Positions 35,891 to 45,135 of a stretch of DNA of 64,000 nucleotides are shown piece after piece. The position numbers were made by a program, and so were the translations under genes. The notes beneath the pieces were generated by a model. It ran no database searches. It was not told where the DNA came from and saw only the letters and a program-made list of their open reading frames with translations. The DNA comes from JBGVSA01 sp041807905. Its GTDB lineage: Bacteria; Pseudomonadota; Gammaproteobacteria; Burkholderiales; Rhodocyclaceae. The stretch's first letter is position 1. Each line of letters begins with the position of its first letter. The stretch covers positions 62,001-126,000 of the forward strand of contig NZ_JBGVSA010000010.1 of NCBI RefSeq assembly GCF_041807905.1. The letters run 5' to 3'.

Positions 35891-35910
35891 ATTACAAAGG
35901 ATTACAAAGC
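35891..35910. promoter_or_regulatory. Tandem direct repeat resembling an OmpR-family site
   Basis: ATTACAAAGG is followed immediately by ATTACAAAGC: two copies of a 10-bp unit (9 of 10 identical). On the minus strand this reads GTAAT-N5-GTAAT, the spacing of CpxR/CzcR-type direct-repeat boxes. It sits in the promoter of the envelope protease, as expected for envelope-stress control. Confidence 0.5.
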
Positions 35911-36079
35911 AAAACTTGGCTGAGAGCAGGTATTGAACGTGTTCTCATTGACGCCCATGTGGGTAGTCTAGTCTTCGTCAAAAGGTCAACCTGCATCAAA
36001 CAGGAGTCTCGATAGCGTCATACAATCGATAGATTCAGCATGCACCGCCGGAATCAATCCGCGCGCTTGGAGAGTGACG

Positions 36080-36997
36080 ATGACCCTGACGGATCTCCGA
36101 TACATCGTAGCTTTGGCCCAGGAGCGCCATTTCGGCCACGCGGCGGAAAAATGCCACGTCAGCCAGCCGACGCTGTCCGTGGCCGTCAAAAAGCTCGAAG
36201 AGCAACTCGGCGTGCTTCTATTCGAACGTAGCGCCGCCGACGTCAAGGTGACGGAGATCGGTCGACAGATCGTCGCCCAGGCCGAGCGCGTGCTGCGTGA
36301 GGCTTCGCAGGTGCGCGATATCGCCGAAGCGGGACGTGATCCGTTTGCCGGCCCCCTGCGCCTGGGGGTCATCTACACCATCGGCCCGTACTTGCTGCCT
36401 TCCCTGATTCCTCGCCTTGCGCAGCGCGCGCCGCGCATGCCGTTGATGATCCAGGAAAACTACACCTCGCGCCTGGCCGAGGGGCTGAAGAAGGGCGATA
36501 TCGACGTTGCCATCCTGGCGCTGCCGTTCTCCGAGCCCGGTATCGTCACTCAGCCGGTCTACGACGAACCTTTCCGCGTGCTGATGCCTGCGACCCATCC
36601 GTGGGCCGCGCAGGAAGAAATCTCTACCGCGACCTTGCAGGAAGAACCTCTTCTGCTTCTGGGGGCCGGGAACTGCTTCCGCGACCAGGTACTGGAGGTC
36701 TGCCCGCGCTGTGCCCATGGTACGGGCCTGCAAAAGACCCTTGAGGGCAGTTCGCTCGAAACCATCCGCCTCATGGTTGCGACTGGATTGGGCGTGACGG
36801 TATTGCCCAGTTCGGCGGCCGATTCGCAGCATGCTGGTGCCAATGACCTGGTGTCGGTGCGTCGCTTCGCTGCGCCGGAACCGAGTCGCCGTGTCGCGCT
36901 GGCGTGGCGCGTGACCTACCCGCGAACCAAGGTCATCGACTTGCTGCGCGCCTGCATTCTCGAAAGCGAATTGCCCGGCGTTACGCCCGTCGGTTGA
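36080..36997 (+). CDS. oxyR: OxyR hydrogen-peroxide sensor (LysR family)
   Basis: 305 residues. Counting from this start the redox cysteines fall at positions 199 and 208 (LGAGNCFRDQVLEVC), exactly the E. coli OxyR disulfide pair. The helix-turn-helix is TLTDLRYIVALAQERHFGHA. OxyR senses H2O2 and activates catalase, alkyl hydroperoxide reductase and Dps genes. GGAGAG is 6-11 bases before this ATG; an in-frame GTG 6 bases upstream is less likely. No katG or ahpC is adjacent, so it acts in trans. Confidence 0.95.
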   Translation: MTLTDLRYIVALAQERHFGHAAEKCHVSQPTLSVAVKKLEEQLGVLLFERSAADVKVTEIGRQIVAQAERVLREASQVRDIAEAGRDPFAGPLRLGVIYTIGPYLLPSLIPRLAQRAPRMPLMIQENYTSRLAEGLKKGDIDVAILALPFSEPGIVTQPVYDEPFRVLMPATHPWAAQEEISTATLQEEPLLLLGAGNCFRDQVLEVCPRCAHGTGLQKTLEGSSLETIRLMVATGLGVTVLPSSAADSQHAGANDLVSVRRFAAPEPSRRVALAWRVTYPRTKVIDLLRACILESELPGVTPVG

Positions 36998-37326
36998 TAT
37001 TGCAGAGCAGCATATGCTGTGCAGATAGACTGAAATGAATGGCGTCTTTATGGCGCCATTAAAAAGTTCTAAGAGCCCTCCTTCCCGCAATGCCCGTTTG
37101 GCATCATGCCCGGTGCATAAGGACGTTTTCTTTTAAGTGTTTGAATTTTAAAAACAATAAGTCCGAACGCGAGCATTTCGTTCTCGCCGGACGGCGCCCG
37201 TATTAAAAGCGCCTTATAGAAAAATCAAACACTCGAATTGGGCAGCGCCTGGGCCGATCCGTACTATTGGTGCTACGCACAACGCGTACAAAACCCTTAA
37301 CCAATAGTCACCGAAAGGCTTTTATC
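36998..37326. other. Intergenic region with inverted repeat
   Basis: 329 bases with no supported gene. A hairpin AATGGCG/CGCCATT lies near 37034-37056. An 8-bp inverted repeat ACTATTGG/CCAATAGT (37263-37270 and 37301-37308) lies directly before the ribosome-binding site of the next small gene. Confidence 0.5.
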
Positions 37327-37515
37327 ATGGCACCGACCTTCAACTTCTTCGACCGTCTCGCTACCCGCCGTTCCTACGAAGGCGCTGAAGAGCGCGAACG
37401 CGCTGGCTTCGTCGCCGAGCTGACCCACGTCAGCGATGCCATGCCGGGTACCCTCGGCCTGCAACACGCAGAAGCGCAAATTGCGCGCGCGATGTTGTTC
37501 AACAACCTGGTCTGA
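37327..37515 (+). CDS. Small hypothetical protein (62 aa), motif ERxG[FY]xAEL
   Basis: A 62-residue soluble protein starting APTFNFFDRLATRRSYEGAE. It shares the pattern Y-x3-[ED][ED]-x-ER-x-G-[FY]-[VL]-AEL with the small protein encoded at 37874. GAAAGG lies upstream of the ATG, after an 8-bp inverted repeat. I do not know the family. Codon use is normal for the window. Confidence 0.6.
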   Translation: MAPTFNFFDRLATRRSYEGAEERERAGFVAELTHVSDAMPGTLGLQHAEAQIARAMLFNNLV

Positions 37516-37873
37516 TCGTCCCCTTGTGACGGTTAATGGTGTAAGGCCCGCCCTGGCGGCGGGTCTTGTCCATTTGCCGATCCCCGCCTGACCCGCCGAT
37601 CGCGCTGGTCACCGAGCCGCAAGCGCTCATATTACCTCCTATCGTTTTCCCTCTTGCTGGAATCCCTAGCGACCCTGATGGGTTGAAGCAGACTTCATTT
37701 AACCGATTGTTTTGTCGAAAAATCTTACGGTCATTCCCTTCCAGAAGGGGTTGTGACCGGTCATTCGGGTAATTCCGCGCTGCCGCAAACCCCTATGCAA
37801 ATGACTTCCATCACGGTCGTAAAGTCAGACAAGGCTGATCGATCCTGATCGGCCGAACCCTTGGGAGAGCATC
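37516..37873. other. Intergenic region between the two small genes
   Basis: 358 bases, noticeably less GC-rich than the surroundings, no supported gene. A GCCCGCC/GGCGGGT hairpin follows the first small gene at about 37541-37566, perhaps its terminator. Confidence 0.45.
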
Positions 37874-38074
37874 ATGGCAAGCAAGGATCCGCGAACCGCA
37901 ATCGTCAAAGACCAATCATTCGCCGCGCACGGCACGTACGTCAGCGAGGACGACCTTGAGCGCGACGGATACCTGGCCGAACTCCGTGCTCAGCAGCGAC
38001 GCAAGAGTGGCCGGGTCGACAATCCTGTCCAGGATATGCACGTGTCGCACTATGAGTGGTGGCCGTTGACCTGA
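37874..38074 (+). CDS. Small hypothetical protein (66 aa), motif ERxG[FY]xAEL
   Basis: A 66-residue charged protein starting ASKDPRTAIVKDQSFAAHGT and containing VSEDDLERDGYLAELRA. It shares the ER-x-G-[FY]-[VL]-AEL segment with the product of 37327, suggesting a common small family. GGGAGAG precedes the ATG by 5-11 bases. A strong GC hairpin GCGGCGCGG/CCGCGCCGC follows at 38087-38111. Confidence 0.6.
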   Translation: MASKDPRTAIVKDQSFAAHGTYVSEDDLERDGYLAELRAQQRRKSGRVDNPVQDMHVSHYEWWPLT

Positions 38075-38251
38075 CGCCGGGCGTTTGCGGCGCGGGCTCC
38101 ATCCGCGCCGCCCGTCCTGCCACCCATTTGCCATAAGAGGCCCGTCAGCGTCATCTTCTGTCCGATTCCTGCGTTTTGACATACAACTGAAACTGTTGGG
38201 TGTTCACGCGGACAAAGCCATAGAGCTGCGTTCATTGGCTGCGCGGATTGG

Positions 38252-39091
38252 ATGGAGGAATGCACCGTGCTTGGTCATAGTCCCTCTTCTTTGCCCTGGC
38301 GAATCGAGGATCTGGATTTTTCGAGCATCGACCGATCATGCATTCGCCATGATCGGGACATGCTGTATCTGCTGGCGGCCTCGTCTTTCATCGAAATCGC
38401 TTCGGATACTTACGCGGCGAACCTCGCCGAATACTTCGAGGGCGATCCAGAAGTGGTTGCCTGGCTATCCGGGCACTGGGAAAAGGAAGAAGTCCAGCAC
38501 GGCCGCGCCCTGCGTGCCTATGTGAATCGAGTGTGGCCCGAATTCGACTGGCAGGCTGCCTACGACGGTTTCTTTGCCGAATACTCGAAACTGTGCACGG
38601 TCGATGAGTTCGAGCCCAGCCGTGGGCTCGAGATGGCTGCGCGCTGCGTCGTCGAGACGGGGACCTCGACGTACTACCGTGCCATCTACGACCTGACCGA
38701 AGAACCCTTCCTGCGCCAACTCGTCACGCATATCCGCAGTGATGAAGTGCGCCACTACAAGCACTTCTACCGCTACTTCAACCGCTACAACGACATCGAG
38801 CGCAACAGCCGCCGTCGCGTTGCCGGCACCATCGGCCGGCGCCTGGTCGAGGCGCGCAAGAGCGACGCCGAGATCGGTCTTTGGCATGCCTTCAATCATT
38901 GCCATCCGAACGAAGCGCGTGACGGCAAGGCTTTTGCCGATCTGCTCACGCGCGTCAACCGCCGTGTGCGCCGCAGCTATCCCATCCCGCAAGCCGTGAA
39001 AATGCTGCTCAAGCCGTTGCGCCTACCGTCGATGTTCGCGTCCATTCACATGCCGATCGCATTTGTTGTGCGGTGCTTCATCCTGCGCTGA
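38252..39091 (+). CDS. Diiron ferritin-like protein (acyl-ACP desaturase-like)
   Basis: 279 residues, mostly helical. The diiron-ligand pattern is complete: Glu in FIEIASDTYAANLAEYF, the ExxH in WEKEEVQHGRAL, Glu in ARCVVETGTSTYY and the second ExxH in IRSDEVRHYKHFY. This is the arrangement of the type-II acyl-ACP desaturase/ferritin superfamily. Whether it desaturates a fatty acyl chain or does another O2 chemistry is unknown. It ends 4 bases before the convergent BCCT gene. Confidence 0.75.
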   Translation: MEECTVLGHSPSSLPWRIEDLDFSSIDRSCIRHDRDMLYLLAASSFIEIASDTYAANLAEYFEGDPEVVAWLSGHWEKEEVQHGRALRAYVNRVWPEFDWQAAYDGFFAEYSKLCTVDEFEPSRGLEMAARCVVETGTSTYYRAIYDLTEEPFLRQLVTHIRSDEVRHYKHFYRYFNRYNDIERNSRRRVAGTIGRRLVEARKSDAEIGLWHAFNHCHPNEARDGKAFADLLTRVNRRVRRSYPIPQAVKMLLKPLRLPSMFASIHMPIAFVVRCFILR

Positions 39092-39095
39092 CGAC

Positions 39096-40610
39096 TCAGA
39101 TCAGCTTGCGGATCTTGCGTCGCAGTTCGCGTTCGGCCTTTTCCATGCGGTCGGCTTCCTGCGCAAGCTCGCGCCATAGCGAGTACGCCATCAGTGCGAT
39201 GACGATCGCAAACGGCAGGGCAATCACGATTGTTGCCGTCTGGATGGCTTCCAGGCCACCGACCAGCAACAGGCTGATCGCAATGAGCGCCACCAGCACG
39301 CCCCATCCGAGCTTGAGCCTGGTCGACGGATGAGGATTGCCGTTGTCGCTCAGCATGCCCAATACGAAGGTGGCCGAGTCGCCCGAGGTAATGAAGAAGA
39401 TCGATACCAGCACGATTGCCACGACCGACAGTGCGGTCGTGAGCGGCAGTGTGGCGAACAGATCGAACATCGCGACCGACGCATCCTGAACTGCCTTTGC
39501 GGCCAGGGGCGTGGTGCCGAAGATCTCCTGGTTCAGCGCCGTTCCGCCAAACACCGAGAACCACATGAAACTGACCAGGCTCGGCACCAGCATCGCGCCG
39601 ATCACGAACTCCCGTATCGTGCGTCCGCGCGACACGCGGGCGATGAACATGCCGACGAAGGGTGACCACGAAATCCACCATGCCCAGTAGAACACCGTCC
39701 AGTCGGTCACCCACGGGTCGTTGCGGAACGGTGTCAAGCGCAGGCTCATGCGCACCAGTTCGGTGACATAGCCGCCGAGCGTGTTGGTGAAGGTGTCGAG
39801 AATGGCCACTGTCGGGCCGATGATGAAAACGGTCAGCGCGAAGAGCAGGGCAAGCACGAGGTTGATGTTCGACAGCCACTTGATGCCCCGTTCCACGCCC
39901 GACATCGACGAGGTAATGAATATCGCCGTTGTGATCACGATGATCGCGATCTGCGTCGTCGGGCTGATGGGCGCGTCAAATACGCGGGCCAGGCCGCTGT
40001 TGATCTGCAGCGCGCCCATGCCGAGCGACGTTGCCACGCCGAAGGCCGTGGCAAGTGTCGCCAGCACGTCGATGGCCGCATGCCATCGACCCTGCAACCA
40101 CTGCGGCAATCCTGACAGCGTTGCTTCGATGGTGCTGGGCTTGCCCAGGCGGAACTGTGCGAAAGCGATGGCGAGCGCCACGATTGAATACATCGCCCAC
40201 GGATGCACCCCCCAGTGGAAGAACGTGTAGCGCATGGCCGCACCGGCCGCGTCCGCCGTCTGCGCAATCACACCCGGCGGTGGTTTGAGGAAATGCGACA
40301 GCGGCTCTGCCACGCCCCAGAAGACCAGGCCGATGCCCATGCCGGCGGCGAACAGCATTGCGAACCACGAGCCGCGCGAGAACGCGGGCTCTTCGTCGTC
40401 GTCACCCAGCCGGATGTTCCCAAAGCGTCCAAACGCCAGACACAGGCACAGCACCACCATCGAGAACACCAGCCACAGGTAGAGCCAGCTGAAATTCTTC
40501 GAGCAGAAGGCCAGCGCGGCGTGCGTGGCAGTCGAAAGCGTGGCGGGTGAGAGCATCGCCCACGCGACGAACGCCACGATCAGCGCAAACGAGATACGAC
40601 GGCTCTGCAT
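39096..40610 (-). CDS. BCCT family betaine/choline/carnitine transporter
   Basis: 504 residues and 12 membrane helices. The signature tryptophan segment FYWAWWISWSPFVGMFIARV and the RGRTIREFVIGAML loop are diagnostic. A glycine-rich GMGIGLVFWGVAEP lies in the first half. It lacks the long regulatory C-terminus of osmosensing members, so may be a high-affinity choline or betaine importer. AGGAG lies 3-8 bases before the start at 40610. Confidence 0.92.
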   Translation of the reverse strand: MQSRRISFALIVAFVAWAMLSPATLSTATHAALAFCSKNFSWLYLWLVFSMVVLCLCLAFGRFGNIRLGDDDEEPAFSRGSWFAMLFAAGMGIGLVFWGVAEPLSHFLKPPPGVIAQTADAAGAAMRYTFFHWGVHPWAMYSIVALAIAFAQFRLGKPSTIEATLSGLPQWLQGRWHAAIDVLATLATAFGVATSLGMGALQINSGLARVFDAPISPTTQIAIIVITTAIFITSSMSGVERGIKWLSNINLVLALLFALTVFIIGPTVAILDTFTNTLGGYVTELVRMSLRLTPFRNDPWVTDWTVFYWAWWISWSPFVGMFIARVSRGRTIREFVIGAMLVPSLVSFMWFSVFGGTALNQEIFGTTPLAAKAVQDASVAMFDLFATLPLTTALSVVAIVLVSIFFITSGDSATFVLGMLSDNGNPHPSTRLKLGWGVLVALIAISLLLVGGLEAIQTATIVIALPFAIVIALMAYSLWRELAQEADRMEKAERELRRKIRKLI

Positions 40611-40649
40611 CGAGGCTCCTTTGTCCGCGGCCAACGCCCGCGGGTCTTG

Positions 40650-41732
40650 TCAGGGCACCACCGAAAGAAAGAGAAATGCCGCAAAAATCATCAAATGGAC
40701 CGTTCCCTGCAGGATCGTCGTGCGTCCGGTGCTGAGCGATATCGTGCTGACCAACAGCGTCAGCGCCAGCAGCACGGTCTCCTTGGCCTCCAGCCCCAGG
40801 ATGAGTGGTTGGCCGGTGACGATGAAGATCGCGGCCACCACCGGGATGGTCAGTCCGATACTGGCCAGTGCCGACCCGAGCGCGAGATTGAGGCTTGTCT
40901 GCAGGCGATTGGCCTGTGCTGCCCGTACTGCCGCCAGCCCCTCCGGCAACAGCACCAATGCGGCGATGACGATACCGACCAGTGCCGCCGGCGCACCAGC
41001 CGAAACGACGGCCTCTTCAATGACCGGCGACAGCTTCTTGGCCAGCCCGACCACGGCAACCAGACAGGCCATCAGCAAGACGCCGCTCTCCCAGGTCTGG
41101 CGTTTGCTTGGCGGCTTAGCGTGCGAGGTCTCGTCGCCGGCCGTGTCGTCCACCGGCAAGAAATAATCGCGGTGGCGGATGGTTTGTACAAAAACGAACA
41201 TGCCGTACAGCACGAGCGCGGCAAAGCCCGAGAAGGCCAATTGCGGCTGCGACCAGGCCGGCCCGGGCTGACTGCTCGTGTAGTTGGGCAACACCAGCGA
41301 CAGCACCGACAGGGCCGCCAGGACCCCCATGGCCGACGTCGCGCCCTGGAGATGGAAATCCTGCTCACGATGGCGGATGCCCCCCAGGAGCAAGCACAGG
41401 CCGACGATGCCGGTGCACACGATCATGATGGCCGAAAACACCGTGTCACGTGCCAACGCAGCCTTTGCCGCGCCGCCGGAGATCATCACCGACACGATCA
41501 GCGCGACCTCGATAACGGTCACCGCCACCGCGAGCACCAGCGTGCCGAACGGTTCGCCGATGCGATGCGCCACGACTTCCGCGTGGTGAACGGCGGCGAA
41601 AACCGTGCCGCCCAGAAGGATGGCCGCTATGACTGTTGCAAGCGTCGCGCCGGACGGCGTCAACATCGAAGCCCACGCAAGAAGGGGTACTTGCCAGGTC
41701 CATGCAGGATTAAGGGGGGCGAAGCGCGACAT
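40650..41732 (-). CDS. Calcium/proton antiporter (ChaA-like)
   Basis: 360 residues with ten or eleven membrane helices and both alpha repeats of the CaCA superfamily: VAVTVIEVALIVSVMI (first) and EGLAAVRAAQANRLQTSLNL (second). Its shape is that of ChaA / y4hA-type Ca2+ or Na+/H+ exchangers. The start at 41732 follows an AGGAGAGA; a longer in-frame upstream start was rejected for lack of homology. Confidence 0.87.
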   Translation of the reverse strand: MSRFAPLNPAWTWQVPLLAWASMLTPSGATLATVIAAILLGGTVFAAVHHAEVVAHRIGEPFGTLVLAVAVTVIEVALIVSVMISGGAAKAALARDTVFSAIMIVCTGIVGLCLLLGGIRHREQDFHLQGATSAMGVLAALSVLSLVLPNYTSSQPGPAWSQPQLAFSGFAALVLYGMFVFVQTIRHRDYFLPVDDTAGDETSHAKPPSKRQTWESGVLLMACLVAVVGLAKKLSPVIEEAVVSAGAPAALVGIVIAALVLLPEGLAAVRAAQANRLQTSLNLALGSALASIGLTIPVVAAIFIVTGQPLILGLEAKETVLLALTLLVSTISLSTGRTTILQGTVHLMIFAAFLFLSVVP

Positions 41733-42517
41733 TCTCTCCTCTCTGCCCGGCGCCCGCGCGCTACCGAAGCAGGACGATGGCCGGTGCGTTACTCGCGGTC
41801 GTGACGACCGATGACTGAAACATAGTATGCAGACGGCGTGACGGCTGATGTGTCTGCGTAGCGATGCGGCATGCAATACGCCTGCTGGACGGAAGCAGGC
41901 TCCAAGACCGCTGCCGATGCGGCCTGGGCCCGTTGGTTGGGCCGTGTCGTCGGCCGGGCGTTCCCCACGATCGCAATAAATTCAATGCCAGCCGGGTTGG
42001 ACGATTCTTCCCGACGCTGCCCATTATTCAAGTTGAGAAAGTGAAATTCAAATCGACTCGCTGATCAGATTCCGCGCGACTGAGTTTATCGAAATGAATC
42101 AATGGAAAATAATGTTCGTTTTATTCGCAATAGACGCGAATTCATTTTTCGAAATAAGCCGGCGATTTATGGTTCGAACGAATGCGTCCTGTGAAGGTTC
42201 TGGTGCATAACTAAGATGTTTCCTACTAAATCACTGAAACGATTACTGTTGTTGCCAGAATTTGACAAACACGCCCCGTCAGACTTAATCGATGTCAACA
42301 AAAACACAGCGTGCGGACCCGTAGGATTCCCCTTCGAAAAGGCCGTCGCCACGCGGGGGCCATGAATGACGGTCGGTATGCGCCGCAATGACGGCGGGTT
42401 CCTGTTGTCTGGATCGATTCCAGGTGCGAATTAATTGTGGGCGATAGCTGGTATTCAGAATTGCTCGCCCATTCATCGCCGGTAATCGAATCGGTCCGAA
42501 TATCGAGACTTACTGGC
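41733..42517. other. Long intergenic region upstream of the EAL gene
   Basis: 785 bases. The right part (about 42060-42440) is distinctly AT-rich compared with the window. I see no supported gene on either strand. It presumably holds the promoter of the globin-EAL gene. Confidence 0.5.
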
Positions 42518-44635
42518 ATGAATAAAAATACCCCCCCAACTCTCTCCAACGACACGTGTTCTGATCTGTACGGCTTGCAGGTCGACACCGCCCTCAAAGA
42601 TCTGGCCTCAGCCATGGCGCCGAGCATGGATGCCATCGCAGAACGTTTCCTGTCCAGGGCAAAGGCATCCCCCTTCATCCGGTCATTGCTCGAGAGCTTT
42701 TCGGCGGATGAGACGCGTCACGTCGCGAGTGTCCTGCGCCAACACCTCGATTTCCTGCTCCAGCCGGGCTTGACCGCCGTCGCCCATCGCGACGCGGCTC
42801 GTCGCATCGGCAGCGTGCATGTGCAGCTCGGGCTCGAGCAGGACGACGCGGTTCTGTGCATTGAAGCGTTGACCAACGCCATTCGCGCAGCGGTCGATCC
42901 GGCCGTCCATGCGGAAGGCCTCGCGGTGCTGACCCATCGCCTCAACCTCGGGCTGTATCACCAGACCGAAACGTACAACGAGGTGCGTGACGCACGCCGC
43001 GATCTCATTCTGTCGATGACGCGGGCCATTGCCGACGTCGACAGCTACGCTGGCGTCATCGACGTCGCCGTCAACATGCTGGGCGAAATCCCGAGCGTTG
43101 CCGATTGTGCCGTCGGATACCCGGATGCGCTGGGTGGGTTTCACGTCGTGGACGCCCATGGCGAGGCGGTGGCCCGCTACATGCACCAATGCTCGAAGCT
43201 CGAGCGAAGCCCCGAGGCGAGCCGTGCCTCGGAGCAGGGGCCGATCGGCTTGGCATGGAGCACCGGACAGGTGCAGCGCTCGATCAATATCTCGACCGAC
43301 CCCCGCATGACCCTGTGGCGCGATTTCGCCGCTGAAGCGGGCTTTCGCTCCATGATCGCGATTCCGCTGCACGGCCCGGACGGCGCACCGATGCTCAATC
43401 TGGTGCTCTACAGCGCCATGCCCGGCGGCTATTCCGGGCCCGCGCAGCAAGACTTCATCACCCTCGTCCAAGCCTTGGTCGAACTTGCCCTGGCGCGCAT
43501 CTGGCGCCAGAAAGGCTGTACCGAGAACGTGCCGTACCTCATCCGCCAGCGTTGGCAGTCGCTGCTGCGCACGGACGCGCTCGAAATGCACTTTCAGCCG
43601 TTGCTCGACCTGCGCGAGCGGCGCGTTACCAAAGTCGAAGCGCTGGCGCGACTGCGTGATGGCGACCGCCTGCTTGGACCGGGGCAGTTTCTCGGTGCCC
43701 TGCAGCCGGAGGACTACTTTGTCCTCTACGTCCGCGGGTTGCGGCAAGTCATGACGTGGCGCGCACGCTGGCTGCAGCAGGGCGCCGATCTGGCCGTATC
43801 GATCAACCTGCCCCCTGCGGCATTGGCCGACATCCGCTATTTCGAAGCCACGCGTGCGGCTCTCGTCGAATACGGCGGCGATCCGAGTGCCGTGACGCTC
43901 GAACTGCTCGAAAGCGGCGCATTGCCGGCGGGCGTTTCGGTACCGGAGGAGATCGAACGCTTCCGCTCGCTTGGTGTGCACATCGCGCTCGACGACCTGG
44001 GCGCCGGATATGGCAGCCTCAACCGCCTGCGTGACTTTCCCTTCGACGCCATCAAGATCGATCAGAACATCGCATCCAGCAGGGGCGGCGACCATTGGGA
44101 CATGATGCGTTTCATCTACCAGCTCACGCGCCTGGGACATTCGCTGGGCAAGCCGGTGGTGATCGAAGGCGTGGAAGACGAAGATCTGCTGCAGGCGCTG
44201 CCTATTCTTGGACCCGACCTGGTGCAAGGCTACGCTGTCGCGCGCCCCATGCCGCCGGATGAGATCGTAGGCTGGCTGGCGTCGCGCGAATCCCTTTTCG
44301 CGGGGCTGTCTTCCGAAGGGCGCCTGGCGCGACTGGCGCGCCTGTTGTTGTGGGAAGAGGGTATCCACCTCAACGCCGAAATGGCGCGCGGCGACGGCGC
44401 ACCTTCGGCGCTGTTGGCGGATATCGCAGAACGCAGGCCCGGCTACGCCGACCATTCTGTCGACGCCAAATGCCTGTCGTGCATCTTCTCGAGCCTGCCC
44501 ATACAGCCCCGCGCTTCAACGGGGCCGGACGACGATCTCGTGTCGAATCTCGTGCACGCGGCGGTATGCGCCGGCGTTGGCAGCGAACTCTACAAGGACG
44601 CACGTGCTCGCCTGATCGGCGATCTGCAAGCGTGA
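42518..44635 (+). CDS. Globin-coupled sensor with GAF and EAL domains (c-di-GMP phosphodiesterase)
   Basis: 705 residues. The N-terminal domain (about 25-165) has the sensor-globin motif RRIGSVHVQLGLEQ with proximal His101, suggesting haem and O2, NO or CO sensing. A GAF domain occupies about 175-335. The C-terminal EAL domain (about 345-590) retains KVEALARL, the Asn in INLPPAAL, LELLESG, the DDLGAGYGSL loop and IKIDQNI, so it should hydrolyse c-di-GMP. A Cys pair (KCLSCIF) is near the C-terminus. No N-terminal transmembrane region. A remnant of a GAF-GGDEF gene lies directly behind it. Ribosome-binding site is weak. Confidence 0.85.
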   Translation: MNKNTPPTLSNDTCSDLYGLQVDTALKDLASAMAPSMDAIAERFLSRAKASPFIRSLLESFSADETRHVASVLRQHLDFLLQPGLTAVAHRDAARRIGSVHVQLGLEQDDAVLCIEALTNAIRAAVDPAVHAEGLAVLTHRLNLGLYHQTETYNEVRDARRDLILSMTRAIADVDSYAGVIDVAVNMLGEIPSVADCAVGYPDALGGFHVVDAHGEAVARYMHQCSKLERSPEASRASEQGPIGLAWSTGQVQRSINISTDPRMTLWRDFAAEAGFRSMIAIPLHGPDGAPMLNLVLYSAMPGGYSGPAQQDFITLVQALVELALARIWRQKGCTENVPYLIRQRWQSLLRTDALEMHFQPLLDLRERRVTKVEALARLRDGDRLLGPGQFLGALQPEDYFVLYVRGLRQVMTWRARWLQQGADLAVSINLPPAALADIRYFEATRAALVEYGGDPSAVTLELLESGALPAGVSVPEEIERFRSLGVHIALDDLGAGYGSLNRLRDFPFDAIKIDQNIASSRGGDHWDMMRFIYQLTRLGHSLGKPVVIEGVEDEDLLQALPILGPDLVQGYAVARPMPPDEIVGWLASRESLFAGLSSEGRLARLARLLLWEEGIHLNAEMARGDGAPSALLADIAERRPGYADHSVDAKCLSCIFSSLPIQPRASTGPDDDLVSNLVHAAVCAGVGSELYKDARARLIGDLQA

Positions 44636-44662
44636 CCCGGGCGTAATTCGCCGCGGCGTCGC

Positions 44663-44839
44663 TCAATCAATGTGAACGTATCCCTTGCCGGCGCGCCTGG
44701 CTTCGTACTCGCTGCGTCGGCCTCATGCATTGGCTGGCGTGAAAGGCGCGATCGGAACGTCGAGCAAGCTCGCCACGAATCGTGTGATCCGATGAAAGAC
44801 TGGTTCGCATGGCGGAGCCGAGTCGACGGCAATTTGCAT
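44663..44839 (-). pseudogene. Remnant of a GAF-GGDEF diguanylate cyclase gene
   Basis: One minus-strand frame reads FHRITRFVASLLDVPIAPFT, matching the start of a GAF domain, then after a stop codon continues in the same frame SEYEARRAGKGYVHID and stop, matching the very end of a GGDEF domain. The middle of the gene is missing and there is an internal stop. Both matches are by pattern recognition, not by search. It lies right behind the EAL gene, in the opposite direction. Confidence 0.5.
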
Positions 44840-45135
44840 ACCGCTGTGCCCCACAGCGGAAAGAACGCAGCGCTCCAATCAGCCACATATTGTGTACGTA
44901 GTGTCGTTCTGCGCGCGGCGTGCTCTTTGAGGGGGGCGATTTGTCCATTGGCTTGACATATACCAAGCGCGTTGCAAGAGCTGTCAACGATGCTCTTCCG
45001 TCGTGATCACAACCACAATGTGCGCGTCAGAAGCAACAAGCGCGACAGCGGCTGCAAGCAATGCACCGTACGGGCATCGACCACCGAATTGAAGGAGTAC
45101 AGCGGAAGACGCGCCAATTTTCCGCTCGGAGACCA
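44840..45135. other. Gap before the low-GC methyltransferase
   Basis: About 300 bases without a supported gene. TTGACA occurs at 44953-44958 but no matching -10 was convincing. Confidence 0.4.
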
